Assembly: GCA_046293075.1 (NCBI GenBank)
Contig: JBKBPL010000002.1
Coordinates: 62,001 to 126,000, forward strand
DNA from: Ga0077530 sp046293075
Lineage (GTDB): Bacteria; Pseudomonadota; Alphaproteobacteria; Rhizobiales; Hyphomicrobiaceae
Length of the DNA stretch: 64,000 nt
Reading direction: 5' to 3'
Position numbers and translations under genes: made by a program. Under the pieces are notes generated by a model. That model was not told the DNA's origin. It searched no databases and was given only the letters and a program-made list of their open reading frames with translations. This document shows, piece after piece, positions 1-7,973 of the stretch. The first letter of the stretch is position 1, and the number at the start of each line of letters is the position of its first letter.

Positions 1-317
1 CGCATGTAGCCGATGGCATAGACGGATGTGACAAACCACAGCGTGGCCGCGATCAGGGCGAACAGGAGACCGAGGGGTTCGACTGCGAAGGCGACGTGGA
101 GCCCCGGCACGACCATCAGATCAATCGCCGCCGGTCGGGCGCCGGCCAGGACGTGCGGCACGAGGCTCCACACCGAGAGGGCGAGCCCACCGGCGGCGAT
201 GAGCGTCACGCTCTCGCGGAGATTGGGCGTCGTGTGAAAGAGCGGAATGAGCAGTGCGCCGATGAGTGGGATCGTCAGCGCGGCGATGATGAGCACGTCG
301 GGGGCGAACGGCAGCAT
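1..317 (-). CDS. Proton-conducting antiporter subunit, second MnhD/NuoL-like protein (3' part missing)
   Basis: Only the first 105 or so codons are present; the gene runs off the window start. The start ATG (315-317) overlaps the TAA of the upstream mnhD in a TAATG arrangement, so the two are probably translationally coupled. The visible protein begins MLPFAPDVLII and has three hydrophobic segments. The stretch around FAVEPLGLLFALIAA followed by TSVYAIGYMR is typical of the N-terminal domain of NuoL/MrpA/MrpD-type proton pumps. It is inferred to be an extra membrane subunit of the Mrp-like cation/H+ antiporter encoded upstream on the same strand. Whether it is a second MrpD or the N-terminal half of a split MrpA cannot be decided from this fragment. 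Confidence 0.8.
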   Translation of the reverse strand, partial: MLPFAPDVLIIAALTIPLIGALLIPLFHTTPNLRESVTLIAAGGLALSVWSLVPHVLAGARPAAIDLMVVPGLHVAFAVEPLGLLFALIAATLWFVTSVYAIGYM

Positions 318-1810
318 TACCTGAGCCCTCCGAGCAGGGTTTCCGCGATCCGGCTCGCGACGCCCGCCGAAAGCTCGGTGTCGATGCCGAAGTAGATGGA
401 CGCGAACGTGAGCGCCAGGATCGGGACCAGCATCATGAGCGGCGGGTCCTTGGCATGGGCAACGGCGCGCCCCGTCGGGCGGAAATAGGCGACCTCGACG
501 GCACGGCCGATGTAGACGAGGGCGATAAGCGAGCTCGCCACGATCAGGAAGGCGATCGGCCACATGCCGCTCTCGAAGGCGCCGACGACGAGATAGTATT
601 TCGAGATGAAGCCGGCCGTGCCGGGCACGCCCATCAGGCTCAGCCCCGCCGCGACGAAGGCGGCCACGGTCAAGGGCATGGTCCGCCCGACGCCGCCGAG
701 GTCATCGAGCTTCACCGTGCCGGCGCGATACATGATGGCGCCAAGAGCGAGGAACAGCGCGCCCTTGATCAGCGCGTGATTGAAGAGGTGGACGATGGCG
801 CCGGTCAATCCGGCTTGATTGGCGAGCGCGATGCCAAGGGTGATGTAGCCGATCTGTGCGACCGAGGAGTAGGCAAGCATCCGCTTGAGGTTCTGCTCGT
901 AGACTGCGAGCAGCGAGGCAATGAACATGGCGGCGATCGAAAGGGGATAGAGCACCTCCGAGACCGGCAGTGTGCTGAGATCGACCGCCACGCCGTAGAT
1001 CGAGAAAGCAATGCGCAGGAAAAGATAGACCGCGACCTTGGTCGCCGTTGCGGCGAGGAAGGCGGTCGCGAACGACGGGGCGTAGGCATAGGCGTTGGGC
1101 AGCCACACGTGTAGCGGGAACAGCGCGAGCTTGAGGCTGATGCCGACAAAGAGGAACGCGAGCGCGGCAAGGACGGGCCGCGGGAACGCAGCGGCGGCGT
1201 CTGGCAGGCGTGTCGCCACATCGGCGAAGTTCAGGCTGCCGGTCACGATGTAAAGAAGGCCGATGCCAATGACATACAGCGTCGCGCCGATCGTGCCCAT
1301 GATCAGGTACTGGTAGGAGGCGACGAGCGCGCGGCGGTCGCGCCCCATCGCGATCATCACGTAGGTCGAGAGCGATGAGATCTCGAGGAAGACGAAGGCG
1401 TTGAAGCCGTCGCCGGTGATCGTGATGCCGAGCAGACCCGCGAGACAGAGCAGGTACATGGTGTAGAACCAGGCCTGCCGGTCGCCATCGATCTCGTGGG
1501 CGACGCTACGTCGCGCATAGGGCATCATGGCCGCGCTGACGACGCTGACCAGCACGAGCACAAAGGCATTGAGCAGATCGACGCGGTATTCGATGCCGAT
1601 CGGCGGCGGCCAGCCGCCCATGTGGTAGGAGATCGTGCCGTTGGTCCACACTTCAACGAGCAGTGCGAAGGCCACCACGGGCGTCGCGGCCGTGATGAGC
1701 GCGGCCCACAGCCAGGCGAGCGTACCGCGCCGCATGAAGGCGGCGAGGATCGCTCCCAGGAGCGGGATCACGACTTGAAGGCCCGCGAGTTGCGGGGTGA
1801 TGGCGCTCAT
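317..1810 (-). CDS. mnhD: Mrp-type cation/H+ antiporter subunit D
   Basis: A 497-residue polytopic membrane protein of the MrpD/NuoN family, which carries protons across the inner membrane in Mrp antiporters. Family landmarks are visible: the membrane glutamate E143 in FVFLEISSLSTYV, the transmembrane lysine K226 in GISLKLALFPLHVW, and the LFNHALIKGALFLALG segment of the later proton-channel repeat. The length matches family members (about 490-500). It overlaps mnhC upstream by 4 nt and the next antiporter gene downstream by 1 nt. The whole block is therefore one tightly packed operon on the minus strand. The transported cation (Na+ or K+) is not shown by sequence. Confidence 0.93.
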   Translation of the reverse strand: MSAITPQLAGLQVVIPLLGAILAAFMRRGTLAWLWAALITAATPVVAFALLVEVWTNGTISYHMGGWPPPIGIEYRVDLLNAFVLVLVSVVSAAMMPYARRSVAHEIDGDRQAWFYTMYLLCLAGLLGITITGDGFNAFVFLEISSLSTYVMIAMGRDRRALVASYQYLIMGTIGATLYVIGIGLLYIVTGSLNFADVATRLPDAAAAFPRPVLAALAFLFVGISLKLALFPLHVWLPNAYAYAPSFATAFLAATATKVAVYLFLRIAFSIYGVAVDLSTLPVSEVLYPLSIAAMFIASLLAVYEQNLKRMLAYSSVAQIGYITLGIALANQAGLTGAIVHLFNHALIKGALFLALGAIMYRAGTVKLDDLGGVGRTMPLTVAAFVAAGLSLMGVPGTAGFISKYYLVVGAFESGMWPIAFLIVASSLIALVYIGRAVEVAYFRPTGRAVAHAKDPPLMMLVPILALTFASIYFGIDTELSAGVASRIAETLLGGLR

Positions 1811-2172
1811 TCCTGCTCTTCCCGCGCGAAGATCTCGTCTTCCTCGATGGTGCCGTAGGCCTCGTGGATGCGCGAGACGATGGCGAGGCCGAGCGCAATG
1901 GTCGCGACGCCCACGACGATGGCCGTGAGGATCAGCACGTGCGGCAGCGGGTTCGAGTAGACGGTGAAGTTGGGATCGAGGACAGGCGGCGTACCGCCGA
2001 TGATTTTTCCGGGCGCGATGTAGAGCAGATACACTGACGTCTGAAAGAGCATCAGCCCGATCAGCTTCTTTATCATGTTGCCGCGGGCGATGACGATGTA
2101 GAGACCGGCGACCATCAGCACGATCGTGGCGATGTAGTTATAGTGATCGAAGAAATTCTTGAGCTCTTCCAT
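1807..2172 (-). CDS. mnhC: Mrp-type antiporter subunit C (NuoK-like)
   Basis: A 121-residue protein with three predicted membrane helices, matching MrpC/MnhC and NuoK. Key stretches are GLYIVIARGNMIKKLIGLML and the conserved PLPHVLILTAIVVGVA segment that includes the last helix. The ATG at 2172 (MEELKNFF) was chosen because it overlaps the TGA of the preceding mnhB (ATGA) and gives the usual family length. A longer reading upstream would run inside mnhB. The acidic C-terminus (IEEDEIFAREEQE) faces the cytoplasm by prediction. It forms part of the membrane core of the hetero-oligomeric antiporter. Confidence 0.92.
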   Translation of the reverse strand: MEELKNFFDHYNYIATIVLMVAGLYIVIARGNMIKKLIGLMLFQTSVYLLYIAPGKIIGGTPPVLDPNFTVYSNPLPHVLILTAIVVGVATIALGLAIVSRIHEAYGTIEEDEIFAREEQE

Positions 2173-2588
2173 CAGCGCCCCCGCTCCGAGAAGGCATAGA
2201 AGAGGGCGATCATCGTCGAGGCGACCGTGACGAGCACGCCGGCCTCCACGAGGAGGATGCCGCGCTCGCGTCCGGCGGGCGCATGGGCGGCGAGCACCGA
2301 GTAGTCTAGGAAGTTCTGGCCGTTGAGCAGTCCGACGACACCGGTTCCGGCATAAATCAGGACGCCGAGCGGCACCAGAAACTCGACCAGCCTGCGGGGG
2401 ACGACGCGCTGCGCTTCCTCGAGGCCGAAGATGAGCGCATAAACGATCACCGCGCCGGCGATGACCACGCCGGCCTGGAAACCACCGCCAGGACCATAGT
2501 CGCCGTGAAGCTGAACGTAGAGGCCGAACAGCAGCATGAAGGGAATGATCAGCTTGACGCCGACCCGCAGGACCACGTCGAGCCTCAT
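2172..2588 (-). CDS. mnhB: Mrp-type antiporter subunit B (MnhB domain)
   Basis: A 138-residue membrane protein with four hydrophobic segments and the MnhB-family signature GLYVQLHGDYGPGGGFQAGVV near residues 20-40, where a GG-rich loop follows the second helix. MnhB is an obligatory small subunit of Mrp antiporters. The gene overlaps the DUF4040 subunit upstream by 4 nt and mnhC downstream by 1 nt, which is consistent with coupled translation and fixed stoichiometry. The start gives MRLDVVLRVGVKLI, a usual N-terminus for the family. Confidence 0.93.
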   Translation of the reverse strand: MRLDVVLRVGVKLIIPFMLLFGLYVQLHGDYGPGGGFQAGVVIAGAVIVYALIFGLEEAQRVVPRRLVEFLVPLGVLIYAGTGVVGLLNGQNFLDYSVLAAHAPAGRERGILLVEAGVLVTVASTMIALFYAFSERGR

Positions 2589-3100
2589 CGCGTGCCTCCT
2601 TCGCCGCTGTCTCTCCTTTGCCGACGCCCTTTGAGCAGCAGCATAACGCCAATACCGGCTGTGAAGACGACAATAACCTCGCCAAACGTGTCGAAGCTTC
2701 GGTAGTCGGCGAGGACAGCCGACACGACGTTCGCGACCTGCGTCTCCTTGATCGCGTTCTGGAGATAGTGCGGCGCGACATGCTTGTGGATCGGCGCGTC
2801 CGCAAGCCCGAAGGCTGGAAGGTCATAGGTCGCCCAGATCAGGGCGGCGCCTACGCCGACAGCGACGAGCAGCGGGAGCGCGGCGGGCCGCGGCTGCGGG
2901 TACTCGCGCGCCTTGGTGAGATGAAGCGCGGCGAGGAACAGCACCGTCGACACGCCGGCGCCAACTGCAGCTTCGGTCATCGCGACGTCGACTGCGTCGT
3001 AGACCATCATCACGCTTGCCATGAGGAAGCTGTAGGCGCTCGCGAGCGCGATCACGCCGAACAGGCTGCGCATGCGCACGATGGCGATCGTTACGACCAC
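2585..3100 (-). CDS. MrpA C-terminal-like subunit (DUF4040 plus MrpB-like domain)
   Basis: At least 171 residues. The first half matches DUF4040, with the hallmark AVDVAMTEAAVGAGVSTVLF. The second half (VVSAVLADYRSFDTFGEVIVVF) matches the C-terminal part of MrpA, so this organism encodes MrpA in pieces. The first standard start codon is the GTG at 3100 used here, but it lies inside the first membrane helix and has no ribosome binding site. In-frame codons upstream read AAIEGFINTALLTLL, and an ATA codon at 3137-3139 sits 5 nt after a GGGAGG motif and overlaps the TAG of mnhG. The true start is therefore probably that ATA (184 aa). Confidence 0.85.
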   Translation of the reverse strand: MVVTIAIVRMRSLFGVIALASAYSFLMASVMMVYDAVDVAMTEAAVGAGVSTVLFLAALHLTKAREYPQPRPAALPLLVAVGVGAALIWATYDLPAFGLADAPIHKHVAPHYLQNAIKETQVANVVSAVLADYRSFDTFGEVIVVFTAGIGVMLLLKGRRQRRDSGEGGTR

Positions 3101-3135
3101 CAGCAGCGTCAGGAGCGCCGTATTGATGAAGCCTT

Positions 3136-3507
3136 CTATGGCAGCCTCCCATCGTCCGGGAGAGTTGGCCGGCCCGCTTGGTCTTGGGCCAGACGGTCGC
3201 GCCGATCCTCATCAAGCTCGGGCTTCAATCCGGCGTGCAGTGCCGCCTGCGCAAGAGCATGGGTGATGACCGGCCCCGTGAAGAAGAAGAGCGCCAGGAT
3301 GAAGAGCAGCTTGAGTGTCACCTGGCTGAAGCCGGCCTGGAGCATGAGGCCCGCGAAAAGCGTGCCGGCGCCGAGAGTCTCGATCACGCTCGCTGCGTGC
3401 ATGCGCGTGTAGACATCGGGCAGGCGCAGGATGCCCAACGCGCCAGCGACGATAAACCCGGACCCGGCGAGGATCAGCACCCAGCTTGCGATATCGAGCG
3501 GGTTCAC
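3136..3507 (-). CDS. mnhG: Mrp-type antiporter subunit G
   Basis: A 123-residue protein with three membrane helices and the MnhG/PhaG signature GILRLPDVYTRMHAAS around residues 24-40. The GTG start at 3507 (protein VNPLDIASWVL) overlaps the TGA of mnhF by the sequence GTGA and gives the family length. The hydrophilic C-terminal tail, rich in Asp and Arg, is slightly longer than in many homologues. MnhG is a small subunit that packs against MnhF and the MrpA core. Upstream neighbour: mnhF. Downstream: the DUF4040 subunit, whose probable ATA start overlaps this stop. Confidence 0.92.
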   Translation of the reverse strand: MNPLDIASWVLILAGSGFIVAGALGILRLPDVYTRMHAASVIETLGAGTLFAGLMLQAGFSQVTLKLLFILALFFFTGPVITHALAQAALHAGLKPELDEDRRDRLAQDQAGRPTLPDDGRLP

Positions 3508-3785
3508 GCCTCGTCCTCCTGCGCGTCGTGGGCGAGATCTCCGTGGCGGAAGAACTTCAGGATCGCCAGCGTGCTGATCAGGTTGAGGACGCCATAGGTC
3601 AGCGCGATATCGAGCCAATCCGGCCGGCCATTCAGAAAGCCGAGGACGGCGACGAGGATGATGGCGAGCGTGCCGACCGAGTTGCCGGCAAGAACGCGGT
3701 CGAAAACGGTCGGGCCCCTGACCACCCGGACGACGACCAGCACGAGCGCGGCGATGACGGCAAGCATGGCGGCAGCAAACATCAA
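3504..3785 (-). CDS. mnhF: Mrp-type antiporter subunit F
   Basis: A 93-residue protein with three hydrophobic helices and the invariant MnhF/PhaF motif RGPTVFDRVLAGNSVGT between helices 1 and 2. The C-terminus is charged (FFRHGDLAHDAQEDEA). It overlaps mnhE by 4 nt (ATGA) and mnhG by 4 nt. Family knowledge: MrpF is required for the ion exchange activity of the complete complex. Nothing unusual is seen in this gene. Confidence 0.94.
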   Translation of the reverse strand: MMFAAAMLAVIAALVLVVVRVVRGPTVFDRVLAGNSVGTLAIILVAVLGFLNGRPDWLDIALTYGVLNLISTLAILKFFRHGDLAHDAQEDEA

Positions 3786-4255
3786 GCCCCCCTCTCGAAC
3801 TGGGTCACGCGTGCATCCATGCCGCCTTCTTCGAGGTCGAGCGCGCCGCTGCGCTCAAGGGCGTGCACGGTAAGGATGCTGCCCCTGACGGCCATGGTCA
3901 CAGTGCCCGGCGTGAGCGTGATGGAGTTCGCGTAGGTCGCAATGCCGGCGGCTGTGTGCTGGCTCGCGGCGACCCGCGTCATGGTGGGGGAGATGGCGAG
4001 CTTAGGCGAGAGGACGACCTTGGTGACGTTCCAGCCTGACTTGATCATCTCCCGGATGAGCCAGGGCCAGTAGGTGGCTGCCGCCGGGAGCAGGTGCGCA
4101 GGGTAGCCCTCGGTGTCGAGCAGCTTCATGCGACGTGCGGCATAAATCACGAAGAGCGTGCAGGCGAGGCCGCCCATGAGCAGGAAGGGCTTGAAATACC
4201 CTGACAGCCCCAGCCAGAAGAGATAGAGGATGATGCCGAAAGAGATCACGCGCAT
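3782..4255 (-). CDS. mnhE: Mrp-type antiporter subunit E, first gene of the operon
   Basis: A 157-residue protein. Two N-terminal helices (residues 1-40) are followed by the MnhE soluble domain with the conserved YANSITLTPGTVTM motif. The ATG at 4255 (MRVISFGIILYLFW) fits the family N-terminus. It is the first antiporter gene on the minus strand, and its promoter must lie in the 244-nt spacer 4256-4499, where I see no clear consensus. The order E-F-G-A'-B-C-D differs from the A-B-C-D-E-F-G order of classical mrp operons and resembles the order in split-MrpA operons. Confidence 0.92.
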   Translation of the reverse strand: MRVISFGIILYLFWLGLSGYFKPFLLMGGLACTLFVIYAARRMKLLDTEGYPAHLLPAAATYWPWLIREMIKSGWNVTKVVLSPKLAISPTMTRVAASQHTAAGIATYANSITLTPGTVTMAVRGSILTVHALERSGALDLEEGGMDARVTQFERGA

Positions 4256-4499
4256 GTCGCGCTACTCCTTCCGCTGGAGGCGCACGTCTGGCTTTGGACT
4301 GTGCTCCGCCGCGCCGCCCCGTCGCCATCGATGGCGGCTCCCTCCTCTCGCATCGCTGCCTCCCCAAGGTGCGAATGTTACTGGTTACCTAGCGGCATTC
4401 TCACGTTGGGGCAACCCTTGGGCGATGGAGCACGCCGCGCACACCGGCGCCATGAGGCGCCAGAGCACGGACGACGCGCGCGGTTTTTCCGTGTGGTCC

Positions 4500-5003
4500 T
4501 CAGGCGGCCTTGATGTTCGAGCGCTTCACCTTGTCGAGGTTCTTGCCCTCGATGCGGATCAGCTTGGTCGCGCCGTCGCGTTTCGGCGAGTGGACGGCCC
4601 CGACGTCGTAGAACTTGGCCATGCCTGGCTCGAGCTTGTACGTGCGGACGGGCTCGACCAGCGTTGGCTCGTCGCCCTGGCCCTTCTTGATGATCTTCCA
4701 GTCGGTCATCTCCGTGACGCCCTCGGCCTGGCCGTAGATGGCCCAGCTCGGACCATGGTCGTGGGCTGCGGAGCTTGCGGCGCCCTCGTAGGTGTGGGCA
4801 CAGACGCAGAACCCGGTCTCGGGATCCTCGTAGATGACCTCGCGGGTCTTCATGTTCGGCCGGCCGAGGTTGGCCTCGAGGAACTCCTTGTCCTTGAGGG
4901 CCTTCTCGACGAGCGCGGCCACCTTGGGACCGGTCTGCGAAATAGGACCCGACTTGAGCGTTGAGCGAATGTCGTTCGCGAGCGCTTCGAGCGTGTAGGC
5001 CAT
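4500..5003 (-). CDS. Cupin-fold protein, cysteine dioxygenase-like metal site
   Basis: A 167-residue soluble protein with no signal peptide. It looks like a single cupin barrel: histidines H81 and H83 in AAHDHGPSWAIYGQAEG and H138 in DVGAVHSP match the metal-ligand positions of small non-heme iron cupins such as cysteine dioxygenase relatives. The substrate cannot be read from sequence. It is the last gene of a minus-strand series with a fumarylacetoacetate hydrolase-family enzyme (123 nt upstream) and a FAD amine oxidase, which suggests a role in degrading an amine or a ring-derived acid. The start is fixed by ATG at 5003; GGGAGG lies 4 nt upstream, a strong ribosome binding site. Confidence 0.7.
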   Translation of the reverse strand: MAYTLEALANDIRSTLKSGPISQTGPKVAALVEKALKDKEFLEANLGRPNMKTREVIYEDPETGFCVCAHTYEGAASSAAHDHGPSWAIYGQAEGVTEMTDWKIIKKGQGDEPTLVEPVRTYKLEPGMAKFYDVGAVHSPKRDGATKLIRIEGKNLDKVKRSNIKAA

Positions 5004-5126
5004 CGTTACCTCCCTGGGAACAGACGCTTCCTGGACGGCCTGGGTCCAATCCCAGCCGCTACTGCAGACAGCATCATGGATCGCGCAGGGTAGATCAAGA
5101 CGGCCCGCCGCACAGCGGATCCGCGT

Positions 5127-6176
5127 TCAGGTTGGCCCCTCATAACGCACGAACACCTGGTCGATGGCGCCAAAAATGCTGGCGCCGCTCCCATCTCGCA
5201 TCTCGAGACGCACGCGGTCGCCGAACCTGAGGAAGGGTGTTTTGGGCGCGCCTGTCAGCAGTGTTTCGACGACGCGCACCTCGGCGATGCAGGTATAGCC
5301 GGCCCCGCCCTGGTCGACCGGCCTGCCGGGGCCACCGTGAAGCTTGTTCGAGACGGTGCCCGAGCCGATGATCGTGCCGGCGCTCAAGCGGCGAGTCTTG
5401 GCGGCATGCGCGATCAGATCGGCGAACGAGAACGTCATGTCGCGCCCGGCATTGGGCCGGCCGATCAGCTTGCCGTTGACGCTGGCGAGCAGGGGGAGAT
5501 GCACCTTGCCGTCGCGCCAGGCCGGCCCGAGCTCGTCCGGCGTCACGACTACGGGCGCGAATGAGGATGCAGGCTTGCTGTGGAAGAAGCCGAAGCCCTT
5601 GGCAATCTCGTTCGGGATGAGGTTGCGCAGCGAGATGTCATTGACGAGGGCGATGAGCCGCACGTAGTCGAGCGCGTCGTCCGCCGCTACGCCCATCGGC
5701 GTGTCGGCGACGATCACGGCAAGCTCACCCTCGAGGTCGATGCCCCAGGCTTCGTCCGCGACCGGCACCGGCTCCATCGGGCCGATGAACACATCTGAGC
5801 AGCCCTGGTACATGAGCGGATCGGTGTGGAAGCTGGCCGGCAGATCGGCACCGCGGGCCTTGCGGGCCAGCTCGACGTGATTGATGTAGGCGGACCCATC
5901 AGCCCATTGGTACGCGCGCGGCAGCGGTGCCATGGCGAGGTGCGGATCGAAATCGAAGAGGGGCAGGCGCGAGCTGCCGACGTCCGGGAAAGCGGAATCG
6001 AGCTCGGCCGCGATCCGCTCGGTGGCGAGCGCATAGGTGTCCCAGTCGTCGAGGAGCTGCTGAAGCGTGCCGAGGCCGGCGACCGTGTCGGCGGAACGCA
6101 CAGCCTTCGTGAGGTCGCGCGAGACGATCACCAGCTCACCATCGCGGGTGCCGTTGCGGAGCGTAGCGAGCTTCAT
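5127..6176 (-). CDS. Fumarylacetoacetate hydrolase (FAH) family protein
   Basis: A 349-residue cytoplasmic enzyme of the FAH superfamily, which cleaves C-C bonds of beta-diketo acids in catabolic routes. The metal-binding acidic motif is visible as GIDLEGELAVIV (E149, E151), with the downstream FGFFHSKPAS, TFSFADLIAHAAKT and GTVSNK stretches that shape the FAH active site. The N-terminal 110 residues form the smaller lid domain. The start at 6176 (MKLATLRNGT) is supported by AGGAGAG 6 nt upstream, while the longer reading adds nothing conserved. It lies 30 nt downstream of the FAD oxidoreductase on the same strand, probably in one transcript. The exact substrate is unknown. Confidence 0.88.
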   Translation of the reverse strand: MKLATLRNGTRDGELVIVSRDLTKAVRSADTVAGLGTLQQLLDDWDTYALATERIAAELDSAFPDVGSSRLPLFDFDPHLAMAPLPRAYQWADGSAYINHVELARKARGADLPASFHTDPLMYQGCSDVFIGPMEPVPVADEAWGIDLEGELAVIVADTPMGVAADDALDYVRLIALVNDISLRNLIPNEIAKGFGFFHSKPASSFAPVVVTPDELGPAWRDGKVHLPLLASVNGKLIGRPNAGRDMTFSFADLIAHAAKTRRLSAGTIIGSGTVSNKLHGGPGRPVDQGGAGYTCIAEVRVVETLLTGAPKTPFLRFGDRVRLEMRDGSGASIFGAIDQVFVRYEGPT

Positions 6177-6206
6177 GAATCTCTCCTTTGCGGCGGGCCC
6201 CGCCAC

Positions 6207-7214
6207 TCATTCCACATGCAGGATCGGGTGGGTGGCGCCAGTCTCAAGGTAGGTGGCGGCGATCTCAGCCATGACCGGCGCCAGCAGATAGCCGTGGCGG
6301 AAGGCGCCATTCACGATGAGACGGCGCCCCTTGGCGATGATGCGCGGGACATTATCGGGAAAGGCCGGACGAACGCCCACCGAAAGCTCAAGGATCTCGG
6401 CTTCGCCGAAGGCCGGATGCAGCGCATAGGCCGTGCCGAGAAGGTCGAGCGCCGAGCGCACCGTCACCGGCGCAGCGTCATCGCGCTCGATCACGGTCGC
6501 GCCGATCATGTAGCGATGCTCGCTCCAGGGAACGACGTAGAGCGCGAAGCGCGGGTGCAGCAGCCGCACCGGCCGGCTGAGCCGAACCTCGCCGCTGCGC
6601 AGCACCGCCATCTCGCCGCGCACGCCGCGCAAGGTCGCCAGATCCTCGCGGGCCGCGAGGCCGCGGCAGTCGATCACGACGCCGCCATCACTCCCGGCGC
6701 GCCACACGGGCGTTGGCACGGGCGAGCCGAAATGCAGCACCCCGCCGAGCCGGCGGATCTGGCCGACGAGGTAGGCGAGAGTGCGACGCGGCTCCATGTG
6801 GCCCTCGTCGGGATACCAGAGCCCGCGGCCGAAACGGCCGGCGAGGTCTGGCTCAAGCGCGCCGAGAGCCTCGGTATCGACGGTGCGGTGGCCCTCGGTC
6901 ATGCGGGCGAACCGGGTAAGCTCCCCCTGATCGCGGGGGGCGGCGACGACGAGGCTGCCGTTCATGGCAATGCCGGGCACTGCCGCACGCCATAGCGCCA
7001 GTCCGCGCACGCCCAACTCCTGGACAACCGGCTCAGCGCCCTCGGCCTCGCAGTAGGGTGCGAGCATGGCACCGGCGAAGCGGCTCGCACCGCCCGTCTC
7101 GGCCTCGCTCATGGCTTCGTGCACCGTCACGTCGTGGCCACGCCGAGCGAGCTCAAAGGCCTGCCAGAGCCCGAAAATGCCGCCGCCGATGATGGTTGCC
7201 GAGAGCCGGATCAC
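6207..7214 (-). CDS. FAD-dependent amine/amino acid oxidase, ThiO (glycine oxidase)-like
   Basis: About 335 residues of the DAO (D-amino acid oxidase) superfamily. The N-terminal dinucleotide-binding motif is SATIIGGGIFGLWQAFELARRG, with the ribose-binding acidic residue in VTVHEA about 30 residues in. The C-terminal FAD-contact motif is GVRPAFPDNVPRI followed by NGAFRHGYLLAP, close to glycine oxidase ThiO. No other thiamin gene is nearby, so a thiamin role is not supported by context. The GTG at 7214 (VIRLSATIIGGG) is taken as start because the Rossmann motif begins within 10 residues; a longer in-frame reading exists upstream. It heads the operon FAD oxidase, FAH-family enzyme, cupin. Confidence 0.82.
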   Translation of the reverse strand: MIRLSATIIGGGIFGLWQAFELARRGHDVTVHEAMSEAETGGASRFAGAMLAPYCEAEGAEPVVQELGVRGLALWRAAVPGIAMNGSLVVAAPRDQGELTRFARMTEGHRTVDTEALGALEPDLAGRFGRGLWYPDEGHMEPRRTLAYLVGQIRRLGGVLHFGSPVPTPVWRAGSDGGVVIDCRGLAAREDLATLRGVRGEMAVLRSGEVRLSRPVRLLHPRFALYVVPWSEHRYMIGATVIERDDAAPVTVRSALDLLGTAYALHPAFGEAEILELSVGVRPAFPDNVPRIIAKGRRLIVNGAFRHGYLLAPVMAEIAATYLETGATHPILHVE

Positions 7215-7341
7215 GTGCGCGCTCGCCTTGCCGTTGCGTCTGCCTGTGGCATAGCACCATGCCGCCCGGGTGGCGAGAAGCCGTCCCGCGTGCAAAGCTG
7301 CGCCGCTGCCGCCACAGGCGATGACGCACGCGGAGGGCCAC

Positions 7342-7893
7342 ATGGTTGGGATCGAGCCGCTCGGTGATCATGCAACTCCGGAGAGCCTCAGGGAGATCGA
7401 GCGGATATTCTTTCTTTCGAGCGGACGCGCGAGCTTTGCGAGCGATGCCGCGCGGGCCGCATTTCATGAGCGCTGGCTTGGGCGGTATCTTCTTCATGAC
7501 CGTGCCCACGCTTTCGTCGCGCGTGCCGGCGACGGCAGCGTCGCAGGCTATCTGATTGGCAGCCTCGACGATCCTGCCGGCGCAGACCGCTTCGACGACA
7601 TCAGCTATTTCGCCGATTTTGCGGACCTCACAGCACGCTACCCGGCCCATCTGCACGTCAATCTCGATCCCGCCTGGCGCTGCCAGGGCATAGGCGCGCG
7701 ACTTGTCGAGAGGTTTGCCGAGCATGCAGCAGCAAGACGCGTTGCCGGCGTCCACATCGTTACGGGTGGGGCGGCGCGGAATGTGAGCTTCTATCGGCGC
7801 TGCGGGTTCGCGCCGCTGCGCACCTGCGCATGGGAGGGAGGCACGGTCCTTTTCATGGGGCGTGCGCTCGGGTCGGCGGCCGCTAAGCCGTGA
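7342..7893 (+). CDS. GNAT-family N-acetyltransferase
   Basis: A 183-residue single-domain acetyltransferase. The acetyl-CoA-binding motif A is LHVNLDPAWRCQGIGARLVERF (R/Q-x-x-G-x-G/A pattern), followed by VTGGAARNVSFYRRCGF, which is the family's motif B. The acceptor substrate is unknown. The ATG at 7342 was chosen over upstream in-frame ATGs because GGAGGG sits 4 nt before it. It is divergent from the FAD oxidase gene and convergent with the secreted His/Arg-rich gene, from which it is separated by a strong hairpin. Confidence 0.85.
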   Translation: MVGIEPLGDHATPESLREIERIFFLSSGRASFASDAARAAFHERWLGRYLLHDRAHAFVARAGDGSVAGYLIGSLDDPAGADRFDDISYFADFADLTARYPAHLHVNLDPAWRCQGIGARLVERFAEHAAARRVAGVHIVTGGAARNVSFYRRCGFAPLRTCAWEGGTVLFMGRALGSAAAKP

Positions 7894-7925
7894 CCACCTT
7901 GGACTTTCGCCTGCGCCCACGAAGA

Positions 7926-7953
7926 AGCGGACGCAACAGCGGTTGCGTCCGCT
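7926..7953. terminator. Strong hairpin between convergent genes
   Basis: A perfect 12-bp stem (AGCGGACGCAAC at 7926-7937, GTTGCGTCCGCT at 7942-7953) with a 4-nt loop. It lies between the stop of the acetyltransferase (7893) and the stop of the opposing secreted-protein gene (7974). A second small stem (AGCCC/GGGCT, 7959-7970) follows. The tails are not a clean U-run, but position and strength suggest a bidirectional terminator. Confidence 0.65.
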
Positions 7954-7973
7954 CCAAAAGCCCTCGGGCTCGT

